Positions 8,173 through 16,356 of a stretch of DNA of 37,076 nt are shown one piece after another. The notes under the pieces are model-generated. The model was not told where the DNA came from and searched no databases. It saw only the letters and a program-made list of their open reading frames with translations. Origin of the DNA: a bacterium (GTDB lineage Bacteria; Verrucomicrobiota; Kiritimatiellia; RFP12; UBA1067); contig JANYBJ010000228.1 of NCBI GenBank assembly GCA_025360845.1, positions 1 to 37,076 on the forward strand. Direction: 5' to 3'. Position 1 is the stretch's first letter. Every line of letters starts with the position of its first letter. Position numbers and translations under genes: made by a program.

Positions 8173-8809
8173 CGGTTGTCAAGCGCTTGCGGCGCAGCCA
8201 TAGAATCAACATGCCCGCGAGCAGGATGGTGACGCCGAAGGCGAGCAGAAAAGAGTCGGAAAGCCTGCCCCAGACGCCTACGGCCGCGTAGACGGCCGAC
8301 ACCGCCAGATTGCCGAGTGTGGTGACGGCCAGCACCTGTGGCAACGGTTGACGTGAGAGGCCGCTGAACAGCACCGAAGCCTCGGCCAGCACCGGCACGG
8401 GACGCAGAGCCAGCAGAACCCAGACGCCGTGACGCGCGTGAAAGGCATCCAACAGAGCGACCTCCTTTTTACCGATCAAGGTTTCCGCCGGAGCTGACGC
8501 GTATCGTCCGATGAAGTATCCGGCAGTGGAACTCACCGTCATGCCGAGGAAGGAGGCCAGCGTGCCGCCGAGAAAACCGAGCGCCAGCCCGCAGGCGGTG
8601 CTGACCAGGCTGGAGGGGACGGGCATGAGAATGTCGACCGCCAGCAAAAGGGTCAGTAACGCGCCGGTCGTGAAGCGGTGAGTCTCGGCCTGCGCGATCA
8701 GACGGCCGGTCCAGGCATTCACCGATGTGCCATACAGACAGAACGGAACGATAATGACCAGCAGCACGAGGGTCAACAGGACGAAGGTTCGGGCAGGAAA
8801 AGGTTTCAT
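8153..8809 (-). CDS. VTT/DedA (TVP38/TMEM64)-type membrane protein
   Basis: 218 residues with about five or six membrane helices. The central segment has the VTT-domain pattern: P-x-P-S-S-L followed by a Gly-rich helix (LALGFLGGTLASFLG), then S-x-x-G-Y-x-I-G-R-Y, and a later L-L-A-L-R-P-V-P-V-L-A-E with the helix-breaking prolines. DedA/VTT proteins act in membrane homeostasis, some as lipid-flipping or proton-coupled transporters; the substrate here is unknown. It is transcribed against both neighbours, and its end overlaps the unknown protein gene by 20 bases. It stands alone, without an operon partner. Confidence 0.85.
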   Translation of the reverse strand: MKPFPARTFVLLTLVLLVIIVPFCLYGTSVNAWTGRLIAQAETHRFTTGALLTLLLAVDILMPVPSSLVSTACGLALGFLGGTLASFLGMTVSSTAGYFIGRYASAPAETLIGKKEVALLDAFHARHGVWVLLALRPVPVLAEASVLFSGLSRQPLPQVLAVTTLGNLAVSAVYAAVGVWGRLSDSFLLAFGVTILLAGMLILWLRRKRLTTAIPPAA

Positions 8810-8840
8810 GGATACGGGTGTTGGGCTCTGTTGATCGGGG

Positions 8841-8869
8841 TCGAAACACAGCAGATGATGTGGTACAAT
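8841..8869 (+). promoter_or_regulatory. sigma-70-like promoter of the methyltransferase gene
   Basis: A -10 box TACAAT at 8864-8869 lies 17 bases from a weak -35 TCGAAA at 8841-8846. The predicted start near 8876 gives a short leader containing the GGAGAG ribosome site of the gene starting at 8902. Confidence 0.45.
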
Positions 8870-8901
8870 ACCAAATAGCGGGTGCAGATGGAGAGTCAGA
8901 A

Positions 8902-8937
8902 ATGAGCGATCAGGCGTTAATGAGCGATCAGGCGTTG
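8902..8937 (+). repeat. tandem 18 bp duplication of the start region
   Basis: Bases 8902-8919 and 8920-8937 are identical except for the last base. Each copy encodes M-S-D-Q-A-L, so the start codon and first five codons exist twice in frame. Confidence 0.9.
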
Positions 8938-9945
8938 TCTGTGCAAGGGATTGTCGAGCTGGCGAGCGCGTTTTACGGGTCGGCCGTATTGTTCGCCGCG
9001 CTGGACGTGTGTCTGTTTACGTTGATCCAGAGCGAGAGCAACCGGGTTCAAACCGAGCGGCTGGCGGACGTTTCCGGGCTTGATCCGCGCGGGTTGCGTT
9101 TGCTGCTTGACGCCTGTGTGGCGGTGGGCTTGTTGCTTAAAGACGGAGCCTGCTATTCCAACGCGCCGGCGGCCGCAAGCACGCTCGTGGCTGGCGCAGC
9201 GCATGATCTGACCGGCGCCGTGCGCTATAACCGCGATGTGTATCCGGCTTGGGGCCGGTTGTCGGAGCTGGTGAAGAGCGGACAACCGGTCGAGGCACCC
9301 GAGGTGCATTTGGGAGAGGACGCGGAACGGACGCGCCGGTTTGTGCTCGCGATGCACGGCCGGGCGTTGGGAATCGGGCGTGCGATCGTTCCTTTGCTGG
9401 ACCTGGGCGGTTGCCGCAAACTGCTCGACTTGGCTGGCGGCCCCGGCACCTACGCGGTCCTGATTGCGCGGGCGAATCCTGAGCTGAGTTGTGTGACGGT
9501 CGACCTGCCTGCGGTTTCCGCAGTCGCAAAGGAACTCGTCGGAGAGGCGGGCATGTCTGAGCGGGTGATCTGTCATGCGGGTGACTACCATACGGATATT
9601 TACGCGACCGCCGCTTTCGATGCGGTGACTGTTTTCGGCGCGCTGCACCAGGAGTCGCCGGAGCAGATTGTCGCGATCCTGAAAAGCGCGTGTCGCGCTT
9701 TAAAGCCGGGCGGTCTGATCTACATCTTGGACATGATGACCGATCAGACGCACACGCGTCCGGCATTCTCCGCGTTGTTTGCGGTCAACATGGCGCTGAC
9801 CACGTACAACGGATGGGTATTCTCGGATGAGGAACTGCACGGCTGGCTGCGCGAGGCCGGATTTGAAGCGTGCGCGACTCGCGCCGTTCCGCCGCCCATG
9901 CCTCACTGGCTCGTTTCGGCACGCAAGCCGGATCACTTGCTGTGA
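8902..9945 (+). CDS. SAM-dependent O-methyltransferase (family 2 type)
   Basis: 347 residues with the two-part plan of plant/bacterial O-methyltransferases. An N-terminal winged-helix dimerisation domain has LADVSGLDPRGLRLLLDACVAVGLL. A Rossmann domain carries SAM motif I LLDLAGGPGTYA, an acidic end of strand 2 (VTVDLPAV), and A-L-K-P-G-G-L-I-Y-I-L-D. The usual catalytic His region reads FGALHQ. The substrate is not predictable from sequence. The start at 8902 has GGAGAG eight bases upstream. The first 18 bases are duplicated in tandem, so a second in-frame ATG lies at 8920. Its end overlaps the convergent lipoprotein gene by 13 bases. Confidence 0.88.
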   Translation: MSDQALMSDQALSVQGIVELASAFYGSAVLFAALDVCLFTLIQSESNRVQTERLADVSGLDPRGLRLLLDACVAVGLLLKDGACYSNAPAAASTLVAGAAHDLTGAVRYNRDVYPAWGRLSELVKSGQPVEAPEVHLGEDAERTRRFVLAMHGRALGIGRAIVPLLDLGGCRKLLDLAGGPGTYAVLIARANPELSCVTVDLPAVSAVAKELVGEAGMSERVICHAGDYHTDIYATAAFDAVTVFGALHQESPEQIVAILKSACRALKPGGLIYILDMMTDQTHTRPAFSALFAVNMALTTYNGWVFSDEELHGWLREAGFEACATRAVPPPMPHWLVSARKPDHLL

Positions 9946-10331
9946 CAGAAGACGCCCTCAAAGATTTCAGACCCCTTGTAAAAGAGTCGGCAACAGGGGC
10001 CTTTCTCGATGAACTCGTACTGCTTGTTTGTTGAAAGGTAGCGAACGCCGGATGCGGTCATCGCCTGGTAGAGCGTGACCGATTTGCCGCTGGGCAACCG
10101 CAGTCGCACTTTACCGTCGAAGGTGCACACAAGCCCGTTCGGCAGGGTCTCGGTGCGCTTTTCTTGGCTGTAGGTGACATGCAGAACCTCGGCGTCCATG
10201 TTGATGAAACGCGACTCGCGGATCTTGTTAGCCTTATTCGTATAACAGCCGCAGAGGCCAGCCAGAATGAGCAGCGCTGAAAGAAGCCGCGCCGTCCTGA
10301 GCCAATCGAATCTGAAGGTTGAAAGAAACAT
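9933..10331 (-). CDS. MliC-like lysozyme-inhibitor lipoprotein
   Basis: 132 residues with a lipoprotein signal peptide: Arg-containing n-region, hydrophobic LLSALLILAGLCG, then the acylated Cys29 (lipobox L-C-G-C). The mature part has the MliC/PliC layout: strand-rich, with V-R-L-R-L-P-S-G-K-S-V-T-L, then M-T-A-S-G-V-R-Y (the S-x-S-G-x-x-Y inhibitor motif that inserts into the lysozyme active site), F-I-E-K-G, and a closing Cys near the end. MliC proteins sit in the outer membrane and protect against c-type lysozyme. The resemblance is by eye and the sequence is divergent. The promoter suggests a leaderless mRNA. Confidence 0.7.
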   Translation of the reverse strand: MFLSTFRFDWLRTARLLSALLILAGLCGCYTNKANKIRESRFINMDAEVLHVTYSQEKRTETLPNGLVCTFDGKVRLRLPSGKSVTLYQAMTASGVRYLSTNKQYEFIEKGPCCRLFYKGSEIFEGVFCHSK

Positions 10332-10366
10332 GGGGATAGTGTACCGCTTGCCTGCGGATACGGCAA
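10332..10366 (-). promoter_or_regulatory. leaderless-type promoter of the MliC-like gene
   Basis: On the minus strand, TTGCCG (10366-10361) is 17 bases from TACACT (10343-10338), and only six bases separate the -10 box from the ATG at 10331. No Shine-Dalgarno sequence is visible. Transcription would start at or next to the A of the ATG. Confidence 0.5.
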
Positions 10367-10381
10367 GCGAAGGGTTTTTTT
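10345..10381 (+). terminator. hairpin plus T-run between divergent genes
   Basis: CGCTTGCC (10345-10352) pairs perfectly with GGCAAGCG (10362-10369) over a 9-base loop, and seven T residues follow at 10375-10381. On the plus strand this reads as an intrinsic terminator that would stop read-through from the methyltransferase gene. It also overlaps the spacer and -35 of the lipoprotein promoter, so it could equally be an operator. Confidence 0.4.
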
Positions 10382-10408
10382 ACTGTCGATATTGCCTGCT
10401 TCTCGTCC

Positions 10409-10442
10409 TTGACACCCTTTGGCAGCGTGATATCATGCGTCA
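10409..10442 (+). promoter_or_regulatory. leaderless-type promoter of the PocR-AraC gene
   Basis: A consensus -35 TTGACA (10409-10414) is 16 bases from TATCAT (10431-10436), which is six bases before the ATG at 10443. The predicted transcription start coincides with the start codon, and there is no ribosome-binding site. Confidence 0.6.
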
Positions 10443-11447
10443 ATGGATTCGCTTGATATGGAGCGTGCGCTGCGCCTCGCCTGTGACACCCCCGCACTCT
10501 GTAAGCTGAATGCGCTGGTGCGGGATCTCACGGGCGTGGGGTTGCTCGTGGTGTGGTCGCGTAGCGGCGATACGTTTGGACAGGTGCCGGTTTGCGGTAG
10601 CGAACGCGAACTTCCGCACTTCTGCCGTCTGCTTCATGAGGTGCCGCAGGGTCTCCGGCGCTGCGTCACGTGCCATTCGCTGCTCGCGTTGGCCGCCAGA
10701 GGACGCGGTCAGATTACGGAGGGCCGCTGTCACGGCGGGGCCTGCGTGGTTGCTTCGCCCGTGACGGGCTCGGACCTGCCGCCGGAGGCCGAGTTGGTTG
10801 TGATCAGCTCCTGCGCCTTCACCCTGCCGGACCGAAAGCGCGGGTGGCGGACCACGCGGAAGATCGCGAAAGAACTGGGCATCGATCTGGTGAAACTGAG
10901 GCACGCCTACGCGGAATTGCCGGATCTGCCCGCCGCGAAACTGAAGATTGTCCGCGAAATCGTGGACGCGGCGGCCGCCACATTATCCGAAGCTCTGCAC
11001 GGTCGGCTGGACGGCGGCACGGCCGGCGATGCGAAGCCTGATCAAGGGATCGAGGCGAAGCTCGACAACGCGTTGAAGGGGTTTCATGAGCCCGCGTTCC
11101 GTCATGCTGTCGGCTCAGCCCAAGCGACCCTGGTGGACGTGGTGCAGTCTGTCGTAGGTGCCAATCCGCAGTTGCCGGTAACCGTTGCGGATATCGCGCG
11201 AGCCGCCCACATCACCCCCAATCATTTCTCGTTGATCTTCCGCCGCCAGACCGGGAGCACCTTCTCGGATTTCTTGGCCGAGAAACGTTTCGAGCGCGCG
11301 ACGGAACGGCTGCGGGACTTGACGCTCTCGATCGCCCAGGTTGCCTGTCAGTCGGGCTTCTCCGACCCGAACTACTTCGCCAAGGTGTTCCACAAGCGCA
11401 CGGGTATGACCCCGCGCCAGTGGCGGCAGCACAGCCAAGGCACTTGA
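10443..11447 (+). CDS. PocR-domain AraC-family transcriptional regulator
   Basis: 334 residues. The N-terminal half (about 5-150) is a PocR-type sensor domain with its Cys/His cluster: RRCVTCHSLL followed by GRCHGGACVVASPV and a later SSCAF. The C-terminal about 100 residues hold two helix-turn-helix motifs of the AraC family: ADIARAAHITPNHFSLIFRRQ, and I-A-Q-V-A-C-Q-S-G-F-S-D-P-N-Y-F-A-K-V-F-H-K. PocR domains bind small ligands or respond to redox/metal state. It lies directly upstream of hypF and probably controls the hyp genes, though the target is inferred. It is divergent from the MliC-like gene. Confidence 0.92.
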   Translation: MDSLDMERALRLACDTPALCKLNALVRDLTGVGLLVVWSRSGDTFGQVPVCGSERELPHFCRLLHEVPQGLRRCVTCHSLLALAARGRGQITEGRCHGGACVVASPVTGSDLPPEAELVVISSCAFTLPDRKRGWRTTRKIAKELGIDLVKLRHAYAELPDLPAAKLKIVREIVDAAAATLSEALHGRLDGGTAGDAKPDQGIEAKLDNALKGFHEPAFRHAVGSAQATLVDVVQSVVGANPQLPVTVADIARAAHITPNHFSLIFRRQTGSTFSDFLAEKRFERATERLRDLTLSIAQVACQSGFSDPNYFAKVFHKRTGMTPRQWRQHSQGT

Positions 11448-11449
11448 CG

Positions 11450-13789
11450 GTGCGCCCAAGCAAAGTCATACGGGTGTTTGATCTGACGGGGGTGGTCCAA
11501 GGTGTTGGCCTGCGCCCGACCGTCTATCTGCTGGCCGAGGCGGCCGGTCTCTGCGGCTCGGTGCAGAACCGCACCGGCGTGGTGCGCCTGCGGCTCGAAG
11601 GCGAGGCGCTGGCCATCGAGGCGTTCATGCGGCGGCTGCCGCAAGCGCTTCCGCCGAACGCCCGGTTGGAGACGGTCAGCGAGATCGAGTCGGGCGTGCT
11701 GCCCGAAGGCGGGGGCGCGAAAGAGTTTAAGATTTTGGCAAGCGCGATGTCGGGACATCCGACCGTGGTAATCCCCGCCGATTTGGCGCTCTGCGAGGAT
11801 TGCCGGGCCGAAGTCCAGGACCCGCGTGACCGCCGCTACGGCTACCCCTTCACGACCTGCACGCGCTGCGGGCCGCGTTACACCGTGGTCGAGTCCATGC
11901 CGTATGACCGCGCCCGCACCACGCTCTCCGCTTTCCCGCTGTGTCCCGCCTGCCAAACGGAGTATGAGAACCCCCGCAACCGCCGCTTCCATGCGGAGAG
12001 CACCGCCTGTCCGCAGTGCGGCCCGCGGTTGGCCCTGCAGGACATGCGGGGCGCGACGGTGGCCGGCGACCCTCTGCGCGCCGTGCGGCGGGAACTGGCG
12101 TGCGGCGGGATCGTCGGCGTGCGCGGCATCGGCGGGTTCCTGCTGGCCGCAAACGCTTTCGACCGCGCGGCGCTTCGCACGCTTCGCACGCGCAAGCACC
12201 GTCCCCATAAACCGTTCGCTGTGATGGCCGCCGATCTGGCGACCGTGCGCCGTTTCTGTTCGGTATCTCCCGAAGCCGAGGCGCTGCTGGCCTCGCCCGA
12301 AGCGCCGATCGTGATTCTCGACGTGTTGCCTGACGCCGTGCGCGACGCGCGGCTGCCGCTCGACCTGCTCACGCCTGACGCGCCGACATTGGGCGTGATG
12401 CTGCCGACCTCGCCCCTGCATCTTTTCTTGCTCACGCCGCTGGCAGGTGATCCGGTGCCGGCGTTCGAACTGCTGGTGATGACCAGCGGCAACCGGGGCG
12501 GGGAACCGATCTGCCTGACGAACGCGGAGGCTCGGGAGCGCTTGGGAGGCATCGCGGATCTGCTGCTCTGCCACGACCGCGAGATCAACTTGCGCGCGGA
12601 CGACTCGATCGCCGTGATTCAGCGCGGCGCGCCGCAGCTCTGGCGGCGGGCACGCGGCTTCGCGCCGAACGCGATCCTCCTGTCGCGCCCGCTGCAACGC
12701 TGCGTGCTGGCCATGGGCGCGGAGCTGAAAAACGCGGTGGCAGTCGGGTTCGAGGAGCGCGTGGTGATCTCGCCGCATGTGGGTGATTTGGAAACGCCCG
12801 AGGCGCTGGATGGCCTTGAGCGTGTCGCGAGGTCCCTGCCGCAGTTTCTTGAGCGTCGCGCCGAGGTGGTGGCCGTGGACCAGCATCCCGACATGCATGC
12901 GACGCTTTTGGGCCGGCGACTCGCTGCCGAACGCGGTCTTCCCGTGATCGAGGTTCAGCATCACCACGCCCACGCCGCCGCGGTGTTTGCGGAACATGGC
13001 GAAGAGGTCGGGTTGGCGCTGGTGATGGACGGCACCGGCTTGGGGCCGGACGGGACGGTTTGGGGTGCGGAGCTGCTTGCGGTCGATCCGTCCGGATACA
13101 GTAGGCTCGCGACCTTTGCGGCGGTCCCGCTGCCGGGCGGCGACGCGGCGGTGCGGCGTCCGGCCCGGCAGGTGATCGCGCGTTGGCTGGACGCGGGCGT
13201 CGAGCTGACCGATGAGCGGCTGCGTCATGTGGGCGTTTCGCCTGAAGAAGCCGCCTTCTGGCGACTGCAGTGCGCCCAACAGGTGAACGCGCCGCTGACC
13301 CACGCGGCGGGCCGGGTGTTCGACGCCTTTTCCGCCGTGCTGGGAATCGCGCCAGAGACGGTCACCTACGAGGGGCAGTCTGCGATCCGGCTGGAAGCCG
13401 CGGCGCGGCGTGCGATGAGACGCGACTTGCCGTACCCCCCCTTTGCGTGTGTCGAGACGAAAGACAAGCTGGTTGTCGACTGGCGCGGAGCATTCTCGTT
13501 TTTGGCCGATGCTCGCCCGACTGCCGGAAGCGAGAATGAATGGGCATACGCTGTGCATTGCGCCATTGCCGATGCCGCAGTCCTCATGGTAAAATACGGA
13601 CTGTCGCACGGTGCCGCGTGTCCTGTGGCATTGAGTGGCGGCGTTTTTATGAACCGCATCCTCACGGATCTCGTGGTCCCGCGTTTGGAGTCGCAAGGCG
13701 TGCGCGTGTTGTTGCACCGCCGGGTTCCGCCGAACGACGGGTGTATCGCGCTGGGTCAGGCGGTTGTGGCGGGGAATATGCGGCTTTAA
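11450..13789 (+). CDS. hypF: carbamoyltransferase HypF
   Basis: About 779 residues, the usual length. HypF makes the thiocarboxamide on HypE that becomes the CN ligands of [NiFe]-hydrogenase. Domains in order are acylphosphatase (V-Q-G-V-G-L-R-P, 16-23), double zinc finger (CEDC 115-118 through CPQC 187-190), YrdC-like (about 200-385), and Kae1-like with HHHAHA (504-509) and a closing G-G-V-F-M-N-R and P-N-D-G. I prefer the GTG at 11450, two bases after the regulator's stop; an in-frame GTG at 11420 would overlap that gene. It is the first gene of the hyp operon. Confidence 0.95.
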   Translation: MRPSKVIRVFDLTGVVQGVGLRPTVYLLAEAAGLCGSVQNRTGVVRLRLEGEALAIEAFMRRLPQALPPNARLETVSEIESGVLPEGGGAKEFKILASAMSGHPTVVIPADLALCEDCRAEVQDPRDRRYGYPFTTCTRCGPRYTVVESMPYDRARTTLSAFPLCPACQTEYENPRNRRFHAESTACPQCGPRLALQDMRGATVAGDPLRAVRRELACGGIVGVRGIGGFLLAANAFDRAALRTLRTRKHRPHKPFAVMAADLATVRRFCSVSPEAEALLASPEAPIVILDVLPDAVRDARLPLDLLTPDAPTLGVMLPTSPLHLFLLTPLAGDPVPAFELLVMTSGNRGGEPICLTNAEARERLGGIADLLLCHDREINLRADDSIAVIQRGAPQLWRRARGFAPNAILLSRPLQRCVLAMGAELKNAVAVGFEERVVISPHVGDLETPEALDGLERVARSLPQFLERRAEVVAVDQHPDMHATLLGRRLAAERGLPVIEVQHHHAHAAAVFAEHGEEVGLALVMDGTGLGPDGTVWGAELLAVDPSGYSRLATFAAVPLPGGDAAVRRPARQVIARWLDAGVELTDERLRHVGVSPEEAAFWRLQCAQQVNAPLTHAAGRVFDAFSAVLGIAPETVTYEGQSAIRLEAAARRAMRRDLPYPPFACVETKDKLVVDWRGAFSFLADARPTAGSENEWAYAVHCAIADAAVLMVKYGLSHGAACPVALSGGVFMNRILTDLVVPRLESQGVRVLLHRRVPPNDGCIALGQAVVAGNMRL

Positions 13790-13799
13790 GGAGTGCAGC

Positions 13800-14042
13800 A
13801 TGTGTTTAGCGGTGCCGATGAAAATTGTTGAGATCCGCGCCGACGGCAAGGGCGTGGCCGATCTGGGCGGCAGCCGCCACGTGGTTGACCTCTCGCTGGT
13901 TTCCGATGTGCGCCTCGGCGTCTATGTGATCGTCCATGCGGGGTTCGCCATCGAAACCTTGGATCAGGAAGAGGCCGAGATCACGCTGGCGCTCTTCGAG
14001 CAGATCGTCCAGAGCGCGTCGGAAGGCCCGGTGGCAGGATGA
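13800..14042 (+). CDS. hypC: hydrogenase maturation chaperone HypC
   Basis: 80 residues beginning M-C-L-A-V-P-M-K-I, the diagnostic HypC/HupF N-terminus in which Cys2 binds the iron precursor and contacts HypD and the hydrogenase large subunit. The start at 13800 has AAGGAG six bases upstream; an in-frame upstream ATG at 13764 lies inside hypF and is not used. The stop overlaps the ATG of hypD by four bases, matching the HypC-HypD complex. Confidence 0.96.
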   Translation: MCLAVPMKIVEIRADGKGVADLGGSRHVVDLSLVSDVRLGVYVIVHAGFAIETLDQEEAEITLALFEQIVQSASEGPVAG

Positions 14043-15163
14043 ACTACATCGACGAATTCAGAAATCCGGAAGTGGCTGCGCAGTTTGTGCGGCTGATCGC
14101 GGGGCAGGGCCGGACGCTCGCCGCGCAGGGCCTGCGCGTTCACATCATGGAAGTGTGTGGCAGCCACACCATGGCGATCGGCCGTTACGGGATTCGGCAA
14201 CTGCTGCCCGAAAATGTTGAGCTGATCAGTGGGCCCGGGTGTCCGGTCTGCGTAACCGACCCGGGTTACATCGATACGGCCATCGCGCTGGCCGGGAGGG
14301 GCGCGATCATCGCGACCTTCGGCGATATGATCCGCGTGCCGGGATCAGACTCCGACCTGACCGCTTGCCGTTCGGCGGGCGGGGACGTACGGGTCTGCTA
14401 TTCGCCCAGTGCCGCGGTCGAACTTGCGCAGAGTCACCCGGACCGCGAGGTCGTTTTTCTGGCGATCGGCTTCGAGACCACGATCGCGCCCGTCGTGAGC
14501 ATCGTGGGTGAAGCCCTGTCGGCCGAGGTGCGCAACCTGTCGCTCCTCACCGCGTTCAAACTCGTGCCGCCCGCGCTGAGCGCGCTGCTGGCCGACACAG
14601 AAATCAAGATCGACGCTTTTCTCTGTCCGGCGCATGTGAGCGCCATCATCGGCTCGCGGGCTTATGAACCTTACGCTGCCAAATACCACGTGCCGTGCGT
14701 CATCGCCGGCTTTGAGCCGCTCGACATTCTGTACGGCGTACACGGCATCCTCGGGCAAGTGCTCAAGAACGAGGCGCGGGTCGAGAACCAGTACGCCCGC
14801 GTGGTCAGGCCGGAAGGCAATCCGCTCGCGCAGGCACGCATCGCAAAATATCTGGACCCTGTGGATGCCGTCTGGCGTGGGATCGGCGTGATTCCGGCCA
14901 GCGGCCTCGGTTTAAAGCCGGCCTTTGCCGCCTATGACTCTGAGAAAAAGTTCGGGTTGCCGGTGAGGCCCGGCAGGCAACATGCGGGGTGCCGGTGCGG
15001 GGATGTCATCAAGGGCAAGCTTCGGCCCACGGCCTGTGCCCTGTTCGCCAAGGTTTGCACTCCGGATCATCCTGTCGGGCCCTGCATGGTGAGCGCGGAG
15101 GGCACCTGCGCCGCGTACTTCAAATACAATCTGCCCGACGAGCGGCAGGGAGGCGTCAAGTGA
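14039..15163 (+). CDS. hypD: Fe-(CN)2CO assembly protein HypD
   Basis: 374 residues. HypD is the iron-sulfur scaffold on which the Fe(CN)2CO group is built with HypC and HypE. Conserved motifs are visible: EVCGSHT (Cys40), GPGCPVC (Cys68, Cys71), GFETT, and the C-terminal cysteine cluster CRCGD...C...C...C for the 4Fe-4S cluster. Length and motif order match the family. It overlaps hypC at its start and hypE at its end. Confidence 0.97.
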   Translation: MNYIDEFRNPEVAAQFVRLIAGQGRTLAAQGLRVHIMEVCGSHTMAIGRYGIRQLLPENVELISGPGCPVCVTDPGYIDTAIALAGRGAIIATFGDMIRVPGSDSDLTACRSAGGDVRVCYSPSAAVELAQSHPDREVVFLAIGFETTIAPVVSIVGEALSAEVRNLSLLTAFKLVPPALSALLADTEIKIDAFLCPAHVSAIIGSRAYEPYAAKYHVPCVIAGFEPLDILYGVHGILGQVLKNEARVENQYARVVRPEGNPLAQARIAKYLDPVDAVWRGIGVIPASGLGLKPAFAAYDSEKKFGLPVRPGRQHAGCRCGDVIKGKLRPTACALFAKVCTPDHPVGPCMVSAEGTCAAYFKYNLPDERQGGVK

Positions 15164-16170
15164 GCGCAGACAAAGTCATTCAGTTGGCGCACGGCGGCGG
15201 CGGACGGCTCACCCGCGAACTGATCGAGCAAGAGATCGTGCCGCGGTTCGGCAACGGGCCGTTGCGCGGGCTGCCCGACGGCGCGACGCTCCCTTCGCCC
15301 GGTGAGCGCCTCGTCTTCACGACCGACAGCTTCGTGGTGCAGCCGCTGGAGTTCCCCGGCGGGAACATCGGCGACCTCGCGGTTCACGGCACGGTGAACG
15401 ATCTTTCCGTCTGCGGCGGCCAACCGAAGTGGCTGTCGCTCGCGCTGATCCTCGAGGAGGGGTTGTCCTTCAGCGTTTTGGGACGTGTTCTGGATTCTGT
15501 GCGCGCGGCGGCCGACGCCTGCGGCGTCACCGTGGCCACAGGCGACACCAAGGTCGTGGCGCGCGGCCAGGGCGACGGCATCTACGTCAACACGGCGGGA
15601 ATCGGCTTGGCCTTGCCCGAATTCACCCTGGGTCTGGAACGTATCCGGGAGGGCGACTGCGTGCTGGTCAACGGGACGCTGGCCGACCACGGGATGGCGG
15701 TGTTGGCGGCGAGGCAGAACATGGATTTCATCAACGGCCCGCGAAGCGACACGGGGACGGTACACAGGCTGGTGATGGCCGTTCGCGAATTCGGCGCGGC
15801 GGTCCGTTTCATGCGCGACCCGACGCGCGGGGGCGCGGCGGCGGTGCTGAACGAGATGGTCGAGGGACGCGAACTCGGCATTTTGCTCAAGGAGCGCAAC
15901 CTGCCGCTGGCGCCGGCCACGCGGGCCGTCGCGGAGATGCTGGGCATCGACCCTTTGCACGCGGCCTCCGAGGGCAGGCTGATCCTGATCTGCGCCTCCG
16001 AGGTCGCGCCTGAGATTTTGAAGTGCTGGCGGGCGCTTCCCGAAGGCGCGGGTTCGGTATGTCTGGGAACCGTGACCCGCGACAAGGGCCGCGTGGTGCT
16101 GGAGACGGTCACGGGAGGCCGCCGACTGGTTGACGTGCCGCGTGGAGAACTGCTCCCAAGAATCTGCTGA
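15160..16170 (+). CDS. hypE: carbamoyl dehydratase HypE
   Basis: 336 residues from a GTG that overlaps the hypD stop. HypE is a PurM/AIRS-fold enzyme that dehydrates the thiocarboxamide made by HypF into thiocyanate and passes CN to HypC-HypD. The N-terminal LAHGGGGRLT motif, the ATP-site T-x-D-S-F-V-V and G-D-T-K motifs, and the essential C-terminal P-R-I-C (Cys336 accepts the carbamoyl group) are all present. The in-frame ORF extends upstream inside hypD, but that part is not HypE-like. Confidence 0.97.
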   Translation: MSADKVIQLAHGGGGRLTRELIEQEIVPRFGNGPLRGLPDGATLPSPGERLVFTTDSFVVQPLEFPGGNIGDLAVHGTVNDLSVCGGQPKWLSLALILEEGLSFSVLGRVLDSVRAAADACGVTVATGDTKVVARGQGDGIYVNTAGIGLALPEFTLGLERIREGDCVLVNGTLADHGMAVLAARQNMDFINGPRSDTGTVHRLVMAVREFGAAVRFMRDPTRGGAAAVLNEMVEGRELGILLKERNLPLAPATRAVAEMLGIDPLHAASEGRLILICASEVAPEILKCWRALPEGAGSVCLGTVTRDKGRVVLETVTGGRRLVDVPRGELLPRIC

Positions 16171-16267
16171 TGTGTATCTGACGAGACCGAGTGGATTTCC
16201 GTGGACTACGGCTTTTTCGAATTGAGTTAAATTGTTTAACGCCTGTGTCCGGGTGCGTTTCCGAGGT

Positions 16268-16278
16268 CCCCCCCCCCC
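16268..16278. repeat. 11-base C homopolymer
   Basis: Eleven consecutive C residues lie in the 186-base hypE-hicB gap, about 80 bases upstream of hicB. Tracts of this length are prone to slippage. It lies outside coding sequence. Confidence 0.9.
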
Positions 16279-16322
16279 GCCCCGTTGCACAGAAGCCGTT
16301 CCGACTCGCAGTGACCGGGGCG

Positions 16323-16341
16323 GTGTGGTATTCTTACACAC
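16323..16341. promoter_or_regulatory. imperfect palindrome before hicB
   Basis: GTGTGGTA (16323-16330) and TTACACAC (16334-16341) form an inverted repeat matching at six of eight positions around three bases. It overlaps a possible -10 (TATTCT) and lies just before the ribosome site GGGAGAAGG of hicB. Such sites are often autoregulatory operators of toxin-antitoxin pairs; here that is only inferred. Confidence 0.35.
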
Positions 16342-16356
16342 GAAGGGAGAAGGTCT

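Noticed and set aside
11372-13849. 825-residue open frame on the minus strand across hypF
   Set aside because: It is the antisense shadow of hypF in GC-rich sequence; its product is Arg/His-rich with no domain, and hypF is unmistakable.
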